64,000 bases of DNA from Diphasiastrum complanatum (lineage: Eukaryota; Streptophyta; Lycopodiopsida; Lycopodiales; Lycopodiaceae). The stretch's first letter is position 1, and each line of letters opens with the position of its first letter. Both the position numbers and the translations under genes were made by a program. Location of the stretch: positions 8,414,246 to 8,478,245 of the forward strand of contig CM055098.1 of the NCBI GenBank assembly GCA_029204225.1. Direction: 5' to 3'. Shown here piece by piece: positions 1-11,599 of this stretch. The notes beneath the pieces were generated by a model that saw only the letters and a program-made list of their open reading frames with translations, did not search any database and was not told the DNA's origin.

Positions 1-330
1 CATGCGCACATCGGGACAAAGAACTCACCTTCGACCAGATGGACCAAATGCAAGCACTTGTGGACCAGTTCCAAGCCGACACAACCTAGAAAGATAACCA
101 ACTGAGTCAACTCCAATGACTCTTGGATGTAGAAACAAATTCTAACCAAAAATTACGTGTCGCTATGATGGGACAACTCACTCAAATTGATTTTCAACGT
201 TATGGTCCATCACCTATCTCGAAGGGCATGATAATTTTAGTTTCTGCATATCAACAACTGGGACAAAAGCTAAAGGCGGAAGCGCAACAACTCCAGCACA
301 TCATCTCAGATGGCTTCACTGAATAACCAA
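1..330 (+). pseudogene. Unassigned coding remnant
   Basis: A short open stretch (123-326, 67 codons) is preceded in neighbouring frames by Gln/Asp/Leu-rich peptide (a run like MDQMQALVDQF near 40-75), so this looks like a decayed coding region with stops at about 88 and 118. The composition (many Gln, Leu, Lys) is compatible with a coiled coil, for example from a retroelement gag, but I recognise no family motif. It may equally be chance. Basis: direct translation only. Confidence 0.2.
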
Positions 331-1379
331 ATCTAACGTCTGGAAGAGCAAATCAAGCAGCTTCAACAAACCCCACCTTCTCAGTGAGTTATGTTAGTAA
401 CACATGCAGATTATGAAAGAATCTACCAGTTTGTAGCCTATATTTGTGTATAGGAACATAGTTGGATAAGTTGGTTACGTGCGTCTAAATCTTGTGGGTC
501 TACTATGTGTTTCCTATGTACTGAGTTTATACTGTATACTTAAACTAGTCAGTGAGCATAGACATATGAACAAGTAATGTTCAGAACATTTACTTGTAGG
601 TTAATGAATCTTTCTGTGGAAAGGGTAATTCATTAACTTAGTGATCGTTTAGATGAGATTCTAAATGTGGTGTTGTTCCGAGATATATGGATTCGACACC
701 TAGACATTTGAGATTTCTGAATCATTAGCAAATGACCTGAGTAGTTGGATTATGGTTAAAAGTTAATTGGTTGAATAACTAGTGTGAAGAGAATTCACTA
801 AAAACTATTTGTTTTGATCTATATCGCTTATAAGGCACATGCTTTGTGAGTCATTGGGATTCATCAAGAAAAGTTGTGTATAAAGTATTTCTTGGATGAG
901 AACTAGTCTCTAAGCTATTGACTGTATCCCAATGAGCTCGTATTGGATGACAGAGTTAATGAATACCAAGAATTGTCATTGGTTTCAGTTGGAATTTAGC
1001 AAAACTTTGAAAACACTAGATTTTATTCTAGGTGATTGTATTAAGTTTATGTTGTTAAAGGCAGATGTTAAAATGATTTTGGTATGTCTTTTGTCTTTAA
1101 TTACTTGATTGATCAAATAGTGGATAACGCTCTACTATAGATTGTGGTCTATAGATACTTGTGTATAGTTTTCAGCCTAGATCTCTGGTTAATTGGGAGA
1201 CATACAAGTCTATCGAGATTGAATGATTGCTATTTTCGAGTTCGGACAATTTGCAAGTATGTAGTTTGTGAGTTTTGCGAGTTTTTTTACATTTCGTGCA
1301 CCTACCTTATAAAATTATCCTTCATATACTAGAGACAAAAATTCTGGGTGTTATGACATACATCAATAAGAGGTAAAGT
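331..1379. other. No gene recognised
   Basis: AT-rich DNA with short ORFs only. I see no LTR termini, primer-binding site, tRNA or recognisable domain here. Confidence 0.4.
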
Positions 1380-1539
1380 GGTGCATTACAGTGCATATCC
1401 CCATAGAGGAAAATGAAGAAGGATTGAAGAGGCTTAGAGAAAAGCCATGGACACATTTGAGTTTTTTATAGAACTCTTTTTAAGTGGGGAGATAAATTCA
1501 TGGTAGAATGAATAATTAAAATGTTTAATCAAGCTATAA

Positions 1540-2160
1540 AGAAAGGCTTTCTTGGCAAAACTGAATGAGTTGTTTTGACATTCAAGGGTGGGTAAGAATA
1601 GTGATTCTATTTCCAGCTATCAAACTATAATGACTAGTAAGTGCCTAGCTAAATTGCATGCCATAATTATTGAAAACAATCGATTGATTGGTTTGAAAAG
1701 ATCAACATCAGAATCTTTGCTCAAGTTGGTATTAGAAGAACTTATTCCAATTTTGACCACCTTATTACATTATGTTCAATTGTAGAGCTATAGGCACAAG
1801 ATTCGAAAATAAGGTATTTTTTTGCTTTGTAGATTTCAAAAAACCATTTGATAGTATTGTTGAGGTTGGTCTTTTGAATGATATGAAGGTAGTCATTAAC
1901 AAGTTATTTGATAAACTTTTCCTTGAATTGAGCTCATTGCTGAATTAATCATGCAAAAATTGAATTTGGGTGTCTTGTCAAGGGTGCCCAATATCTCTGA
2001 CCATGTTCGGGCTTCTTATTGATGAGCTCAAAGGCTTAAGAGATAGATGCACCTGGTTTCTGAGTTGGCTATTTGGGTACTCATGCAACTTTCAATTTTT
2101 GCAAATAATGTTGTTTGGGTTAGCAAGGACCATGAGTGCCTATAGAGACAGCTCAATGTA
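1540..2160 (+). pseudogene. Non-LTR (LINE) reverse transcriptase fragment, dead
   Basis: Conceptual translation across three frames recovers the ordered motifs of a non-LTR retrotransposon reverse transcriptase: SYQTIMTSKCLAKLHAIII near 1612-1671 (the usual 'NYRTI...SLLAKL' entry block), CFVDFKKPFDS at 1828-1860 (palm motif A), CQGCPISLTMFGLLIDEL near 1972-2028 (motif B), and then AxxVVWVSKDHE around 2098-2137 where YADDIVLVSKDHE would be expected. The catalytic pair of aspartates in that last block reads as Asn-Asn, and frameshifts and stops separate the motifs, so the enzyme is dead. No endonuclease domain or poly(A) tail was found; the element is truncated at both ends. Confidence 0.65.
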
Positions 2161-2304
2161 ATGATTGTAAATCTAGCTGATCTTTTAAGTCTGTCTTTAC
2201 CACCCCTATCTCATTCAAACTACAAGATAGATTTATCTAAGTTTAACAACTTTGATACTCATCACGATCTCCAATGTTTCATGTGGAAAAGACAGTACAT
2301 GCTG

Positions 2305-2851
2305 CTAATGTATTTTAGAAAAAAATTTATGGATGGCCTCCATCCAAACTCTAAGCCAGTGACTTTTATACCAACATATCAATATGCAACCATGCATATA
2401 TGACCAGACTAGGTCACCCTTCATCTTCTCATCAAAATCCATAGTCATTCGCTCCCATGTCTCATTCCATAATGACTTTGCATAGTCCTTAAACAAAATC
2501 ACCTCTTGTGTGGTGGTACAAAGTGAAAGTATGAAATCTCCTTTTTCCATGGAATACCCCTCATCTTTGAAGGCATGCTTTAATTTCAATCGGTGGTTTC
2601 TCACATTTTTTGAAGCAATTCTAAATAAAAGAACGAGGGGTGGTGGTGTTAATCTTATCAATCTTAAACTATTCATGGTAACTAACAACATATCCACAAT
2701 AGGCACAATTCCATATTCTTTTGGTTTTTCCTTTGATTTTTTTTTTTTTACTTGTCGTGGATGTGGGACCTTTTGTATGTTGCTCTTCCAAACCAGGTTC
2801 TTGTATGTCCTCATTAGGCACGTTCTCTAATCTTGATCGGACTTTCATCAC
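2305..2851 (-). pseudogene. Unassigned ORF remnant, lysine-rich
   Basis: The minus strand holds a 169-codon open frame (2814-2305) overlapped by a 60-codon frame (2851-2669) that reads KKKKIKGKTKR followed by WNCAYCGYVV. The CxxC pair after a basic stretch resembles the start of a BED or C2H2-type finger of a DNA transposase, but the paired histidines are not evident and the frames do not join. The region has a coding-like amino-acid mix (Trp, Met, Asp/Glu clusters near its end). Function unknown; a decayed transposon gene is one possibility. Confidence 0.25.
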
Positions 2852-2859
2852 CTACTCAG

Positions 2860-3440
2860 TGTCCATGACCTCTAGATGATCAAAATCTTCAACAACTACT
2901 TTAGTCATCTGAGTGGGATCTTCAACCTATGATTGTAAGTATGACATGAACACATAACACAACAATAAGAGGAGAAGGTGGTAGATGTTACAATTAGATT
3001 TATAAAAAAAAAACAGATCTCTATATGATCAATAATTGCACAACTTGCACTTTCTTCCACCTCAACTCTCTGCACCATAGATCATGTCAAAACCATACTA
3101 CACACAAAATGAATATCATAATGATCTAGTTTAGTCATGAGTTTATAAAACATAAATTGTCTTTTGTCATTGGAAAATAGCTTAGTAGATGGGCCCTTAT
3201 GGGTTGATCAATAGGGCTTGCCAGCAATGAAATGTAGCAGACAATACTACACATGACTATTGTCACAAGGCATTACCACCTGACTTATTCTACATAATCT
3301 ATTACTACTCATGCCACATAGGAAATAATGTTAAACTAACTCTATCTAATAATTACCCTATAGCACACCACCATCACAATTGATAAGTGAATCCATAGCC
3401 AAATTTTTATATTTTTAATGGTTTTGAATTGTACTTGACA
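2860..3440. other. No gene recognised
   Basis: AT-rich spacer between the unassigned ORF and the first gypsy LTR. Nothing supportable seen. Confidence 0.4.
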
Positions 3441-3449
3441 TTAGATAGA

Positions 3450-4311
3450 AGTTTAATTGAATTATACAAAGTTATTATTTATGAATTGGTGACTACATGT
3501 AAGAGAAGAGTTAGTTGGTGCGAAGAGATATCTCAAAGCAGTATATTTCTTTTGAAAGATTTGTCACAAATTGTTGTTGAAATAGAAGCTTAACATCATA
3601 GTGCATTTACGTTTCTTTAGAATTTGGTAGAAAAGATAAACAAACTAAGATAACATCTGGTTGGTGAGGACTAGATGTCATTGGTAGACATTCCTGTATC
3701 TTAAGATTAGAAATATTTTATCATAAGTTTTCCTAAGTTAAGAAACTTTGAAGCTCTAAATCCTAAGTTAGAAGTTCTAGAAAGGCTAGAAACAGAATAG
3801 TCCCATAAGTTAGTAGACACTTATGGAAGACCCTCCTTGCCATAAAAGGAGAGGTATTTGCATTGTAAACAACACTTTGTGATTAAGGCAAAATTACTAT
3901 TGTGATTATCTTGCATTTCATTGTGTTCCCATTGGAAGGTGCATAGCTTGAGGGAAGGTGCTCGGGCCTCCTCTTGCCTCCTTTCATTGGCCTTTAATTG
4001 TGGCATGGTTTGATTTGTTTATTGCTTAGTTTAGCCACAATTCTTATTATCTCCCTTTGGGTGTTAAGTAGGATTTAGCAATCTTGCTAGTTTGGTCTGC
4101 CTTAGCAAGGATTTTTATTGTTGTTACTAATTAGCTTTATTTGGTTTCGGGCACTAGTTGGGTAAGCCTTAGTGCTCTCATTCCTGTTGATTCTTTCCAT
4201 ATTTCCGTTAAAGCTTGTTGTAGAAACTTAAAAAGTGGACGAATCTCTACATCCCTGTACTACACCCGTAAGTAGATCTAGCCACCGCACACACTAGAAA
4301 TACTTCCAACA
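3450..4311 (+). repeat. Putative 5' LTR of a Ty3/gypsy element (left edge uncertain)
   Basis: The right edge is placed by an LTR-like terminus (CTTCCAACA, ending at 4311) directly followed by a primer-binding site. A TATA-like element (CCATAAAAGG) lies near 3840 and a pyrimidine-rich transcript-leader region follows, as expected for an LTR promoter. I could not find a second LTR copy in the window, so the left edge is only a guess. Confidence 0.45.
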
Positions 4312-4312
4312 T

Positions 4313-4326
4313 TGGCGCCATTGCCG
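4313..4326 (+). other. Primer-binding site, tRNA-Asp type
   Basis: TGGCGCCATTGCCG differs by one base from the TGGCGCCGTTGCCG found intact at 62,093. This matches the 3' end of plant tRNA-Asp, the usual primer of one branch of plant Ty3/gypsy elements. It lies immediately after the LTR terminus and about 0.8 kb upstream of a gag frame on the same strand. Confidence 0.65.
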
Positions 4327-5139
4327 CTTTTTAAGTATTTTTACCTAGCTTCTTCTCCTTTTTGTTCTCTCGCTTTCGTGTTGTATGTTGCTTGTTTGCC
4401 TGTCTCTATCTACCAACAAACAGCACAAGTCGTCTCTCTAGGACCTACACGAGCTGCGGAGCAACCTATCAAGCCGGGGGGAAGCAAGAAAAGAGTCAAC
4501 TTGGGTATTTTCTTGAAAAGAAGTGACCCAAGTGACCTTTTTCCAAACCAACCAGGTATATTAGAATTTGACAGCCTGTTTGCAGCCCTAACAGACCTTG
4601 ATCTTTCATTTTACCACCTCCACGAATTTTGAACACGGTTAGATTATGAGAAAACAACCTGATATACTTTCAAAATCCCCTATATCTCACCCAAATATTT
4701 GTCCTAGAATTCGCCGGCTTCACTGAGGCTAGATCTCACCAAGATCAGTCCTCCAGCAGCTCCGCAAATTCTATCTCAAAGATAAAGTCACATTTTTCTC
4801 CATATTCCCTATCTGCCAGTCAAACCTCTCTGTCAGAATTCGCCCTCTAGTCTAAGAAATCGTTCTCAAAGAGTACGATTCCTCTTTCCTACCCGCGAAT
4901 TCTGAAAGTACAATTTTTTTTAAAAAAAATAAAAAAAATCACTATTCTGACATTCAGAACTCCCTGTCAGAATTCGTGAGTATTATAGTTCGATTTATTT
5001 GCCTCTTCACGATTTCTCAGCCTGTCCGTGAATTCTATCACGACCAGAAAGACCAGTTTTTGTCCTACACTATCAATTCTACAAGCAAACTACCTTTTTG
5101 CCAAATACAGTACTGACCTGCTCATATGTATTTTGCATC
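4327..5139 (+). other. Gypsy leader with clustered GAATTC-centred motifs
   Basis: This untranslated leader between primer site and gag carries a short motif, AGAATTCGC or its reverse complement GCGAATTCT, in at least six mutated or intact copies (about 4706, 4763, 4835, 4894, 4971, 5024), often preceded by CTGTC. An open frame at 4312-4632 has no ATG start and no gag homology, so I do not call it. Confidence 0.55.
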
Positions 5140-5736
5140 ATGTCTCGAGATTGTGCTGAATTTTCTAATCTGGCTCCTCTGCGACTAGAACGAAGAATTC
5201 CACGTATTGATGCACCAAAGTATGATGGAGAATCTGACCCAGTCTGATTTCTCCAAGACTTTGATAATGCATGCCATTTTTATGGAGATAACTTTGAAAC
5301 TGAAAAACTACACCTATTTACTATGGTACTCTATGGAACCGCCAAGGAATGGTACTTGACTTTCAAAGCTCCTGATTTTGCTTCTTGGACCACCCTCAAG
5401 GACGCTCTCATTAAGCGTTTCAAACCATCCAAACTGACTCGGAGCCCGTTCATTCAAATTATCCACATCAAGATGCGTTGCAAAGAGTCTGTTCGAAACT
5501 ACATTGAGCATTTTAAACATCTCAAAGTAGAATGTGTTGATGAAAATATCACCGAACGTATGGCCATAAAACTGTTCTTAGTTGGATTGCCTAAAAACAT
5601 CCGCCGTGAACTCAAACCAGTTGACCTTTATGATCAACTTAAAGATGTGATGACTGATGCTATCCGTGAGGAAGATGAAGGTTCCGACGATGACTTTGGC
5701 CATCATGAAAAGAAATCTTTGGTTGAAAGCACTTAA
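5140..5736 (+). pseudogene. Ty3/gypsy gag (capsid region), one stop codon
   Basis: From ATG 5140 the frame runs to a stop at 5736, interrupted only by a TGA at about 5245. It has the retrotransposon gag (Retrotrans_gag-type) pattern: PKYDGESDP, LHLFTMVLYGTAKEWY, FKPSKLTRSPF, then VRNYIEHFKHL and FLVGLPKNIRREL. The gag at 63,405 shares the layout (IPKYDESSDPIRFL), so the two belong to related lineages. No zinc knuckle, protease or pol follows; downstream sequence changes to an A-rich stretch and then an oppositely oriented copia fragment, so the element is truncated after capsid. Confidence 0.75.
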
Positions 5737-5740
5737 TTGC

Positions 5741-5900
5741 ATCATATGTTGAAAGCTATTTTTACTCTAACAAAAAAAAAAAACTACTTATGTCTAGATT
5801 AGTCCCATACTTGTGATTTATGGTAGTTGGACCATATCATCATGCTCAAGCCGAAACTTGATTGGAGTCAAAGTGATGATTGTCATGATCACCTTTCATA
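5741..5900. other. Junction between gypsy and copia fragments
   Basis: Includes a 12-base A run near 5772. It separates the + strand gypsy gag from the - strand copia gag-protease fragment. No target-site duplication was identified. Confidence 0.35.
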
Positions 5901-6575
5901 GGTCCTAAAAATTCTCTAAACTCGCATTTTATTTACTCACAAAATGTCCACACTCGTTTGAATAAATCATGCTGGAACCTCAATCTTATAGTACCTTCAC
6001 CTTTGATGGTGTGAGTAATATCATCACCAAGATGAACATACTTCTTTGTGTTGTAAGGCATATAGGAATGGAAAATCTCACGATGATTGGTCATGTATTG
6101 AGTAGTTCTGGAATCCAAAAACCACGAATCATCCGAATTTGCGTATTTGTTGTTGACCATAAAAGTGCCTTTGTCTATTTTGATGTCAAGAGATGTTGTA
6201 ACTATATTTGCTTGTTGATTAGGCTGCTTGGCTGCATTCTTCGCTTTGAGAATTTGGCAATCTTGGATCTCATAGTTATTGTGCTTGCAATACCTGCAAA
6301 ACATCTTCTTCTTCGACGAATGTGGATTCGATGATTGTTCTTGACCTTGAGTATGTTTCCGATTTGATGCAGACTGCTTGGAGCCTTTCTGCTTGTGCCA
6401 TTTCAAGCCCTTGTTGACATATAGAGCATGAAATGAAGAGGTAGACAAAGTGTCTTGACTTCTTCGATTATCTTCTTGAAGCAACATAGTGATAACTCTG
6501 GTAAGAGTTAAATCTGAGTTTGTCATGATGATCATCACCCAGTTCTCATATGTAGAGGGTAGGCTTGAAAGCAAT
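5900..6575 (-). pseudogene. Ty1/copia gag 3' half and protease start (family A)
   Basis: Reading leftwards from 6574, the frame starts mid-gag with SSLPSTYENW, a hallmark of copia gag, continues through a CCHC-like knuckle in which one expected residue is changed (CRYCKHNNYEIQDC; Asn-Tyr instead of Gly-His), and reaches a protease-like block (SWFLDSRTTQYMT, where DSG is expected) before fading near 5933. It lacks the first ~150 codons. These are present at 30,324-30,777 on the opposite strand, and both fragments end in the pentamer ATTGC next to an LTR of family B (see findings). Related fragments lie at 46.2 and 55.2 kb. Confidence 0.75.
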
Positions 6576-7016
6576 TGTTGGATTTATTCCCTCTACTCTC
6601 CTTAAATCCCATTTTAATCTGCCTCCATTCATGCTGCATATTTACTACCGTTGTCACGCAGTCTGCATATTTACACGCAAATTTGCACAGATGAAGAAAA
6701 GGGGACAGTATCTTACCAAATGCCAAAGGTGCCCTAAAAGCAAAGGCACCCTGTAAATCTAATCCTAAGGCTACTCGTAAGAGTGACGCACTTTTTGCAT
6801 TGTCATCACCAACGATCACTTCAACACTGACTGACGTCGCACCCTTTCCACGCTCATCCCATGCAACTGCGCTAACAGATTGGACAACGACTGCAGCCAC
6901 CCACGATCTCTTACGGACAGCACATCCACTCTGTACTTTTCACATCTGCACACCTGTAATATAATGTATATATATTGGATACCATTTGCATATTCAAATG
7001 AATGAGTTATGAGTGA
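6576..7016 (+). repeat. Partial LTR of copia family B
   Basis: Starts TGTTGGATTTATTCCC at 6576 and is, base for base, a close relative of the first ~440 bp of the LTRs at 30,778-31,908 and 51,362-52,489 read on their own sense strand. Similarity stops abruptly near 7016 (after GAGTTATGAGTGA), giving a sharp breakpoint. The LTR tip abuts GCAAT (6571-6575), one copy of a 5-bp target-site duplication. Confidence 0.78.
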
Positions 7017-7357
7017 CCAGCACTGAACATTATGACTTGTATGCGGGTGATTGGCGTGTCAAGTCACTAGTCGGTGTAACAATTTCTTTTCAAATTTTCA
7101 GATTTGTCTTGGTATTGATCATTCAGATATGAGATTTATTCACTTGGTTCAGTCTATGAATGCTAGATCTTGATGGATGTTGAGATTGCAACCTAGATCT
7201 AGTAGGATCTGATCAGTTTTAGTTGGCTAATAGTGTGATTTTAGCCATTTTTCTTGGTTTTTTCCAGATATCTCTTTGATCTTAGCTTTGATTGGCCTGA
7301 AATTTTCACTGTAGATGGATCTGATGCAAATATACCTACTGATAATATTTGTAAAAG
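7017..7357. other. No gene recognised
   Basis: AT-rich DNA between the LTR breakpoint and the end of the family C copia fragment. No recognisable feature. Confidence 0.4.
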
Positions 7358-8326
7358 TTACTCAATGTAAGGGTTCTTTGTACCATTTAAAATCAAAAAA
7401 CTAGTTTTCTTGCAATCTATTGGGAACCAGAATCCCTTATCAAGTAATTGACTTACACTAAGAAGGTTCTTAGTAATGGAAGGAATGAACAAAACATCTC
7501 TCAAATTCACATTCCTATTAGTAGAAAGAAAAATAGGAATTGTGCCAATCCCTTTGATTGCACACTCACCATCATTGGCCATGTAGATCACCTTCTTGTC
7601 ACCTTCAAATGCCATCAAAGATGAGTAATACTCTTCATGATATGTCATATGTGATGTAGCTCCACTATCAATCCACCAAGCATCAATGTCTCCATGACTA
7701 GCCAATAAAGAAGATGACATAACAAAAGCATCTCTTAAAATTTGTTCATCAACACCATCTTCATCAATAGTTAGGTTGGTTTGCTTCTCACCTTGATCTC
7801 TCTTCTTCTTGAAGCAATCACTAGCAAAATGCTCTTTGACTCCACAATAGAAGCATTTCAACATTGACCTATCTTTCTTACTACAAACAAAAGTAGAAGG
7901 CTCACCTTGATCTTGACCCTTTGACCACTTGCCTTTGCCTTTGCCCTTGAATTTGCCTTTGATGGGCATGGCCTCTTCACCTTCTTGAGATGTTATTGTA
8001 GAACCACCTCTACAAATCCACAATACTTGGCAAAATTTTTGAATAGAAAAACTTTGAACAAGATTAGCATGATCATCCAACAAACCATTAAGAACAACTT
8101 GAACAAGATATATCTCCTTAATGCTTTCCTCAATACATGCTAGCTCATCATTGAATGCTTTAACCCTCAAAACAAAAGCATGAGAACTTTCATCCTTCTT
8201 TTGCTCACCTACAACAATATCCATCAACTCATTCATCTCCAAGAAGGACTCCATCCTCACCTTCCAAGTAAAATAGTTGAAGTAAGCCTATCATTGCCTT
8301 CCAAATTGAAGCCACTTGGGGTTTCC
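7358..8326 (-). pseudogene. Ty1/copia gag and protease (family C), truncated
   Basis: The frame from about 8260 leftwards gives a copia gag C-terminal half (FVLRVKAFNDEL), a basic linker, a perfect CCHC zinc knuckle (CX2CX4HX4C, CFYCGVKEHFASDC), and an aspartic protease core WWIDSGATSHMT with the catalytic D-S-G. It ends at 7358 soon after the LLSVSQLL block, so integrase and reverse transcriptase are missing. Upstream (8261-8326) lies the gag N-terminus, out of frame by small indels. Compared with the homologues at 47.8 and 56.8 kb, the middle of gag is shortened. The start codon lies at 12,668-12,670, beyond the inserted element D. Confidence 0.75.
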
Positions 8327-8330
8327 ACTT

Positions 8331-8598
8331 AGAATTTGCTTCGAACAGGAACACAAGTCATGCTACACATAGTAACACAGACAGAAAACACTCTCCACAA
8401 CAAGCTCACATAGCAACTATATTTCTCAAAATGAAATTACATTGTACATATAGTTGTTCACTCAGGCAACCCATGCATGACCCAAGTTGCCGTCGGCGGG
8501 ACGCATGTCCCGTCGACTTGCCTTGTGGCAAGGCCACTAATCCTTATCGACTGATAGGACCCATAGTACAGTAGCACATTGATTCTACTTTAATTCTA
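8331..8598 (-). repeat. 3' LTR of element D
   Basis: Direct repeat of 12,394-12,660; both share the stretch around GTACATATAGTTGTTCA and a GTCGACTTGCCTTGT block. On the minus strand it follows a purine-rich tract (AAGGGAGAG, 8601-8609). Confidence 0.75.
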
Positions 8599-8609
8599 AT
8601 TCTCTCCCT

Positions 8610-10348
8610 TAAAGTAGAGTCTACTTTTTATACAGTCATATACATAGCTTTAAAGTTAGCAAACTTTAAGTACAAAAAGCTTTGATCTAAACTTATCAAA
8701 ATTTTCTCCAACAAGTGGCTTAGTGAAAATATCAGCTAGTTGCTCTTTCGTACTACAATGAACAACATGAATTTCCTGACTCAGCAGCCTCTCACACGTA
8801 TAAAGTCATACTGAATCTCAATGTGTTTGGTTCTCGCATGGAACACTGGATTCTTTGCTAGCTGAATGCCACTCTGATTGTCGCTATGTAACGTCGTGGG
8901 ATTTTTCTGTTTCATGCCAACTTCTTCCAAGAATTGTCTTAACCATATAGCTTCCTGTGCTGCACTACACATTGCTTTATACTTTGCTTCTGTGGTGGAT
9001 AGAGCAATTGTACTTTGCTTCTTACTAGACTAGGAAAAGCAACTACCACAAAGCTGGAATACATACCCTGTGGTGGATCTACGATCATCATAGTCACCTC
9101 CTGAATTCCACATAGCCACACAACTCAAGTAAACTCTCATGCTTCCTGTAAATCAAGCCATAATCTGAAGTGCCTTTTACATGATGCAGAATGCACTTGG
9201 CTGCCTTCCAATGCATTTTCGTAGGTGCTGCCATAAACTGACTTACAATACCAATAGCATAACATATATCTGGTCTAGTTGTGGTAAGGTAAATATGGTC
9301 TAGTCGTGGTAAGGTAAATCAAGCTCCCTACTAACGGCCTATATAGCATAGCATTGAATGACTGTGACTCATCAAAATTAGAAAGCTTTTTACCTGGTTC
9401 AATAGGAGTATTCATTGGTTTGCAATCCTGCAACTGAAACTTGTGCAACAACTCTTTGACATACTTCACCTGTGTTAAACGCACTTCGTGTCCTTTTTGC
9501 CATACCTCTACTCCAAGGCAATAATGCATCAGGCTGAGATCTGTCATGTCAAATTGTTCCATGAGGTCTTTCTTGATCATGTCTATCATCTCTTGATTAT
9601 TTTCCGTAATAATCAAGTCATCAACATAAAGAGCAATTAAAGCAACCATACCATCAAAGCATAAGACATATAGATTTGGATCAGAATGTGTTCTCACCAT
9701 CCCCTTTGAACGAAAGTAGGCATCAATCCTGCTATACCACGCACGTGGTGCCTATTTAAGACCATAAAGCACTTTCTTCAAGTGACATACTTTATTTTCC
9801 TGTCCTTTCGCTACAAATCCTTCAGGTTCATCCATGAACACCTCTTCTCCTAACTCACCATTTAGAAAAGTAGATTCAACATCCATTTGATGCAAAGGCC
9901 AACCAAAATGTGAAGCTAAAGCAACAAGTAGATGTAGAGTATTCCACTTACATACTGGCGCAAAGGTCTCCTCATAGTCGATGCCTTTACTTTGTGCATA
10001 CCCTTTGATCACCAATCTTGCCTTGTGCTTTGCTATACTTCCATCTGCATGGTACTTAGTCCTGTATACCCATTTGCAGCCAATGGGTTTCTTGCCAATT
10101 GGTGGTTCTACTAAGTCCCATGTGCTATGCTTAGCAATTGACTCCATCTCCTCTCCCATGGCCTTGACCCAAATGTCATCATCCTTCGCTTCACCATAAG
10201 TCGAAGGTTCTTTGCTTTGAATAATGCTAGATAAGAGAGCATAATTTGCTTCATACCTTTCAAGTTGTGTCTTCTCTCTTGTTGATCTTCGTAGCTCTCC
10301 CTGGCTAGATGATCCTAGAAAGTCATCCATGTCGCGACTCTCCAACAA
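8610..10348 (-). pseudogene. Element D reverse transcriptase and RNase H
   Basis: From 10,348 leftwards: the linker and RT start (GCKWVYRTKYHADGSIAKHK, ARLVIKGYAQ, YEETFAPV), the HQMDVESTFLNGEL block, then after one stop at about 9751 the YVDD catalytic box (ALYVDDLIIT, near 9613-9642), followed by the conserved TPIEPGKKL and RPLVGSLIYLTTTRP blocks. RNase H follows in shifted frames (EAIWLRQFLEEVG, LHSDNQSGIQLAKNPVFH, ARTKHIEIQYDFIR near 8972-8790). The order protease-integrase-RT-RNase H defines Ty1/copia. Several stops and frameshifts show it is not translated as one polyprotein now. Confidence 0.82.
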
Positions 10349-10639
10349 TTCTCAAACCACTTAGAGAGCTTCTTGTCAAGTGATCGACTTCTTGGTGAAA
10401 ATGTTTCCTATGGTACATCCTTCTCCTTGCGTTTGTCACCTACAACTTCAATCTTCTTGCACCAAAAGGTTTGTCTCTACCTCTCCAACCTGTCTCTAGA
10501 GGTTGAGTAGTAGTATCTTGAGATGTATCCTCATGCTCATCACTTGGAAAGTCAATAAATGGATCACCATCAGGAGGTATCCTCACTATACCATCTTTCC
10601 CACTGGATGTATCTATCTTCTTAGCATCCTCATCTAAGA

Positions 10640-11350
10640 TTCATCAAAGATAACATCACGACTTACATGGATTTTGAAAACATCTATATCCCTTCACATG
10701 ATCATCATATCCTAGGAATATACACTTGATAGCTTTTACATCAAGTTTACGTCTCTCTTCCTCAGGAATGTGTACAAAGGCCTTACATCCAAAGATTCAC
10801 AAGTGGTTCATCTTTGGCTTCTTCTTTGTGAATGCCTCCTCAGGTGTTATCTTTGGTATGGCAATGGTAGGACTTCCATTTTGAAGATAGACTGTCGTAC
10901 TGCATGCTTCTGACCAAAAATCTTTTGGTAGTTTCATCTCAGTTAGCATAGATCTAGCACTTTCCACAATCGTACGATTCTTGCGCTCAGCAACACCATT
11001 GAGAGGAGTATGAGATTGCGTAAATTGTCTTTTGATCCCACATTGATCACAAAGATCATTGAAGTCATTACACTTGTACTCACCTCCACTATCTAATCTT
11101 AGGACTATGATCTTCCTACCTGTCTAATTTTGACCAATGCTTTGAAGCTCTTGAAGTTGTCAAATGCATCCGATTTCTTCTTCAAGAAGTAGATCCATGT
11201 CTTACGTGACATATCATTAATAAAGGTCATGAAATAGAAGGCTTTACCTAAGGACATAGTCCTCATAGGCCCGCATACATCTGTGTGGATCAAATCCAGG
11301 ATGTTTTTTGCCCTTGCAACACCACCTTTATTGAACTTCTCTCAATGCTA
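10640..11350 (-). pseudogene. Element D integrase
   Basis: The 11,293-11,105 frame contains IHTDVCGPMRTMSLGKAFYF and MTFINDMSRKTWIYFLKKKS, the integrase catalytic-core opening of copia elements (first catalytic Asp in HTDV). The remainder continues leftwards in broken frames towards 10,640, including a piece like LLSARIVRL where ERKNRT-type sequence is expected. Stops interrupt it repeatedly. Confidence 0.7.
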
Positions 11351-11599
11351 CTTCCCATATACACATGATTCGCACATCAATTTCAAGTGGTCTTCTATGG
11401 TAGGCAATCCTGTTACCATTTCCAATTTTCTCATCAAACTGAGGCTTCCTAAATTCAAGTGACCAAGCCTCTTATGCCACAACTCATTTGCGATGGAATG
11501 GATGATACGAGTCCATGTTGCCATTTGATTGTAGCATTCAACCTGTACAATATAGTGTTGGGCTCCCTTATACCATCCGCAATGACTTTGAACTTTTGG

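Noticed and set aside
4312-4632. 106-codon frame just after the gypsy primer site
   Set aside because: No ATG at its start, it overlaps the primer-binding site, and it has no gag-like motif; it is leader sequence.
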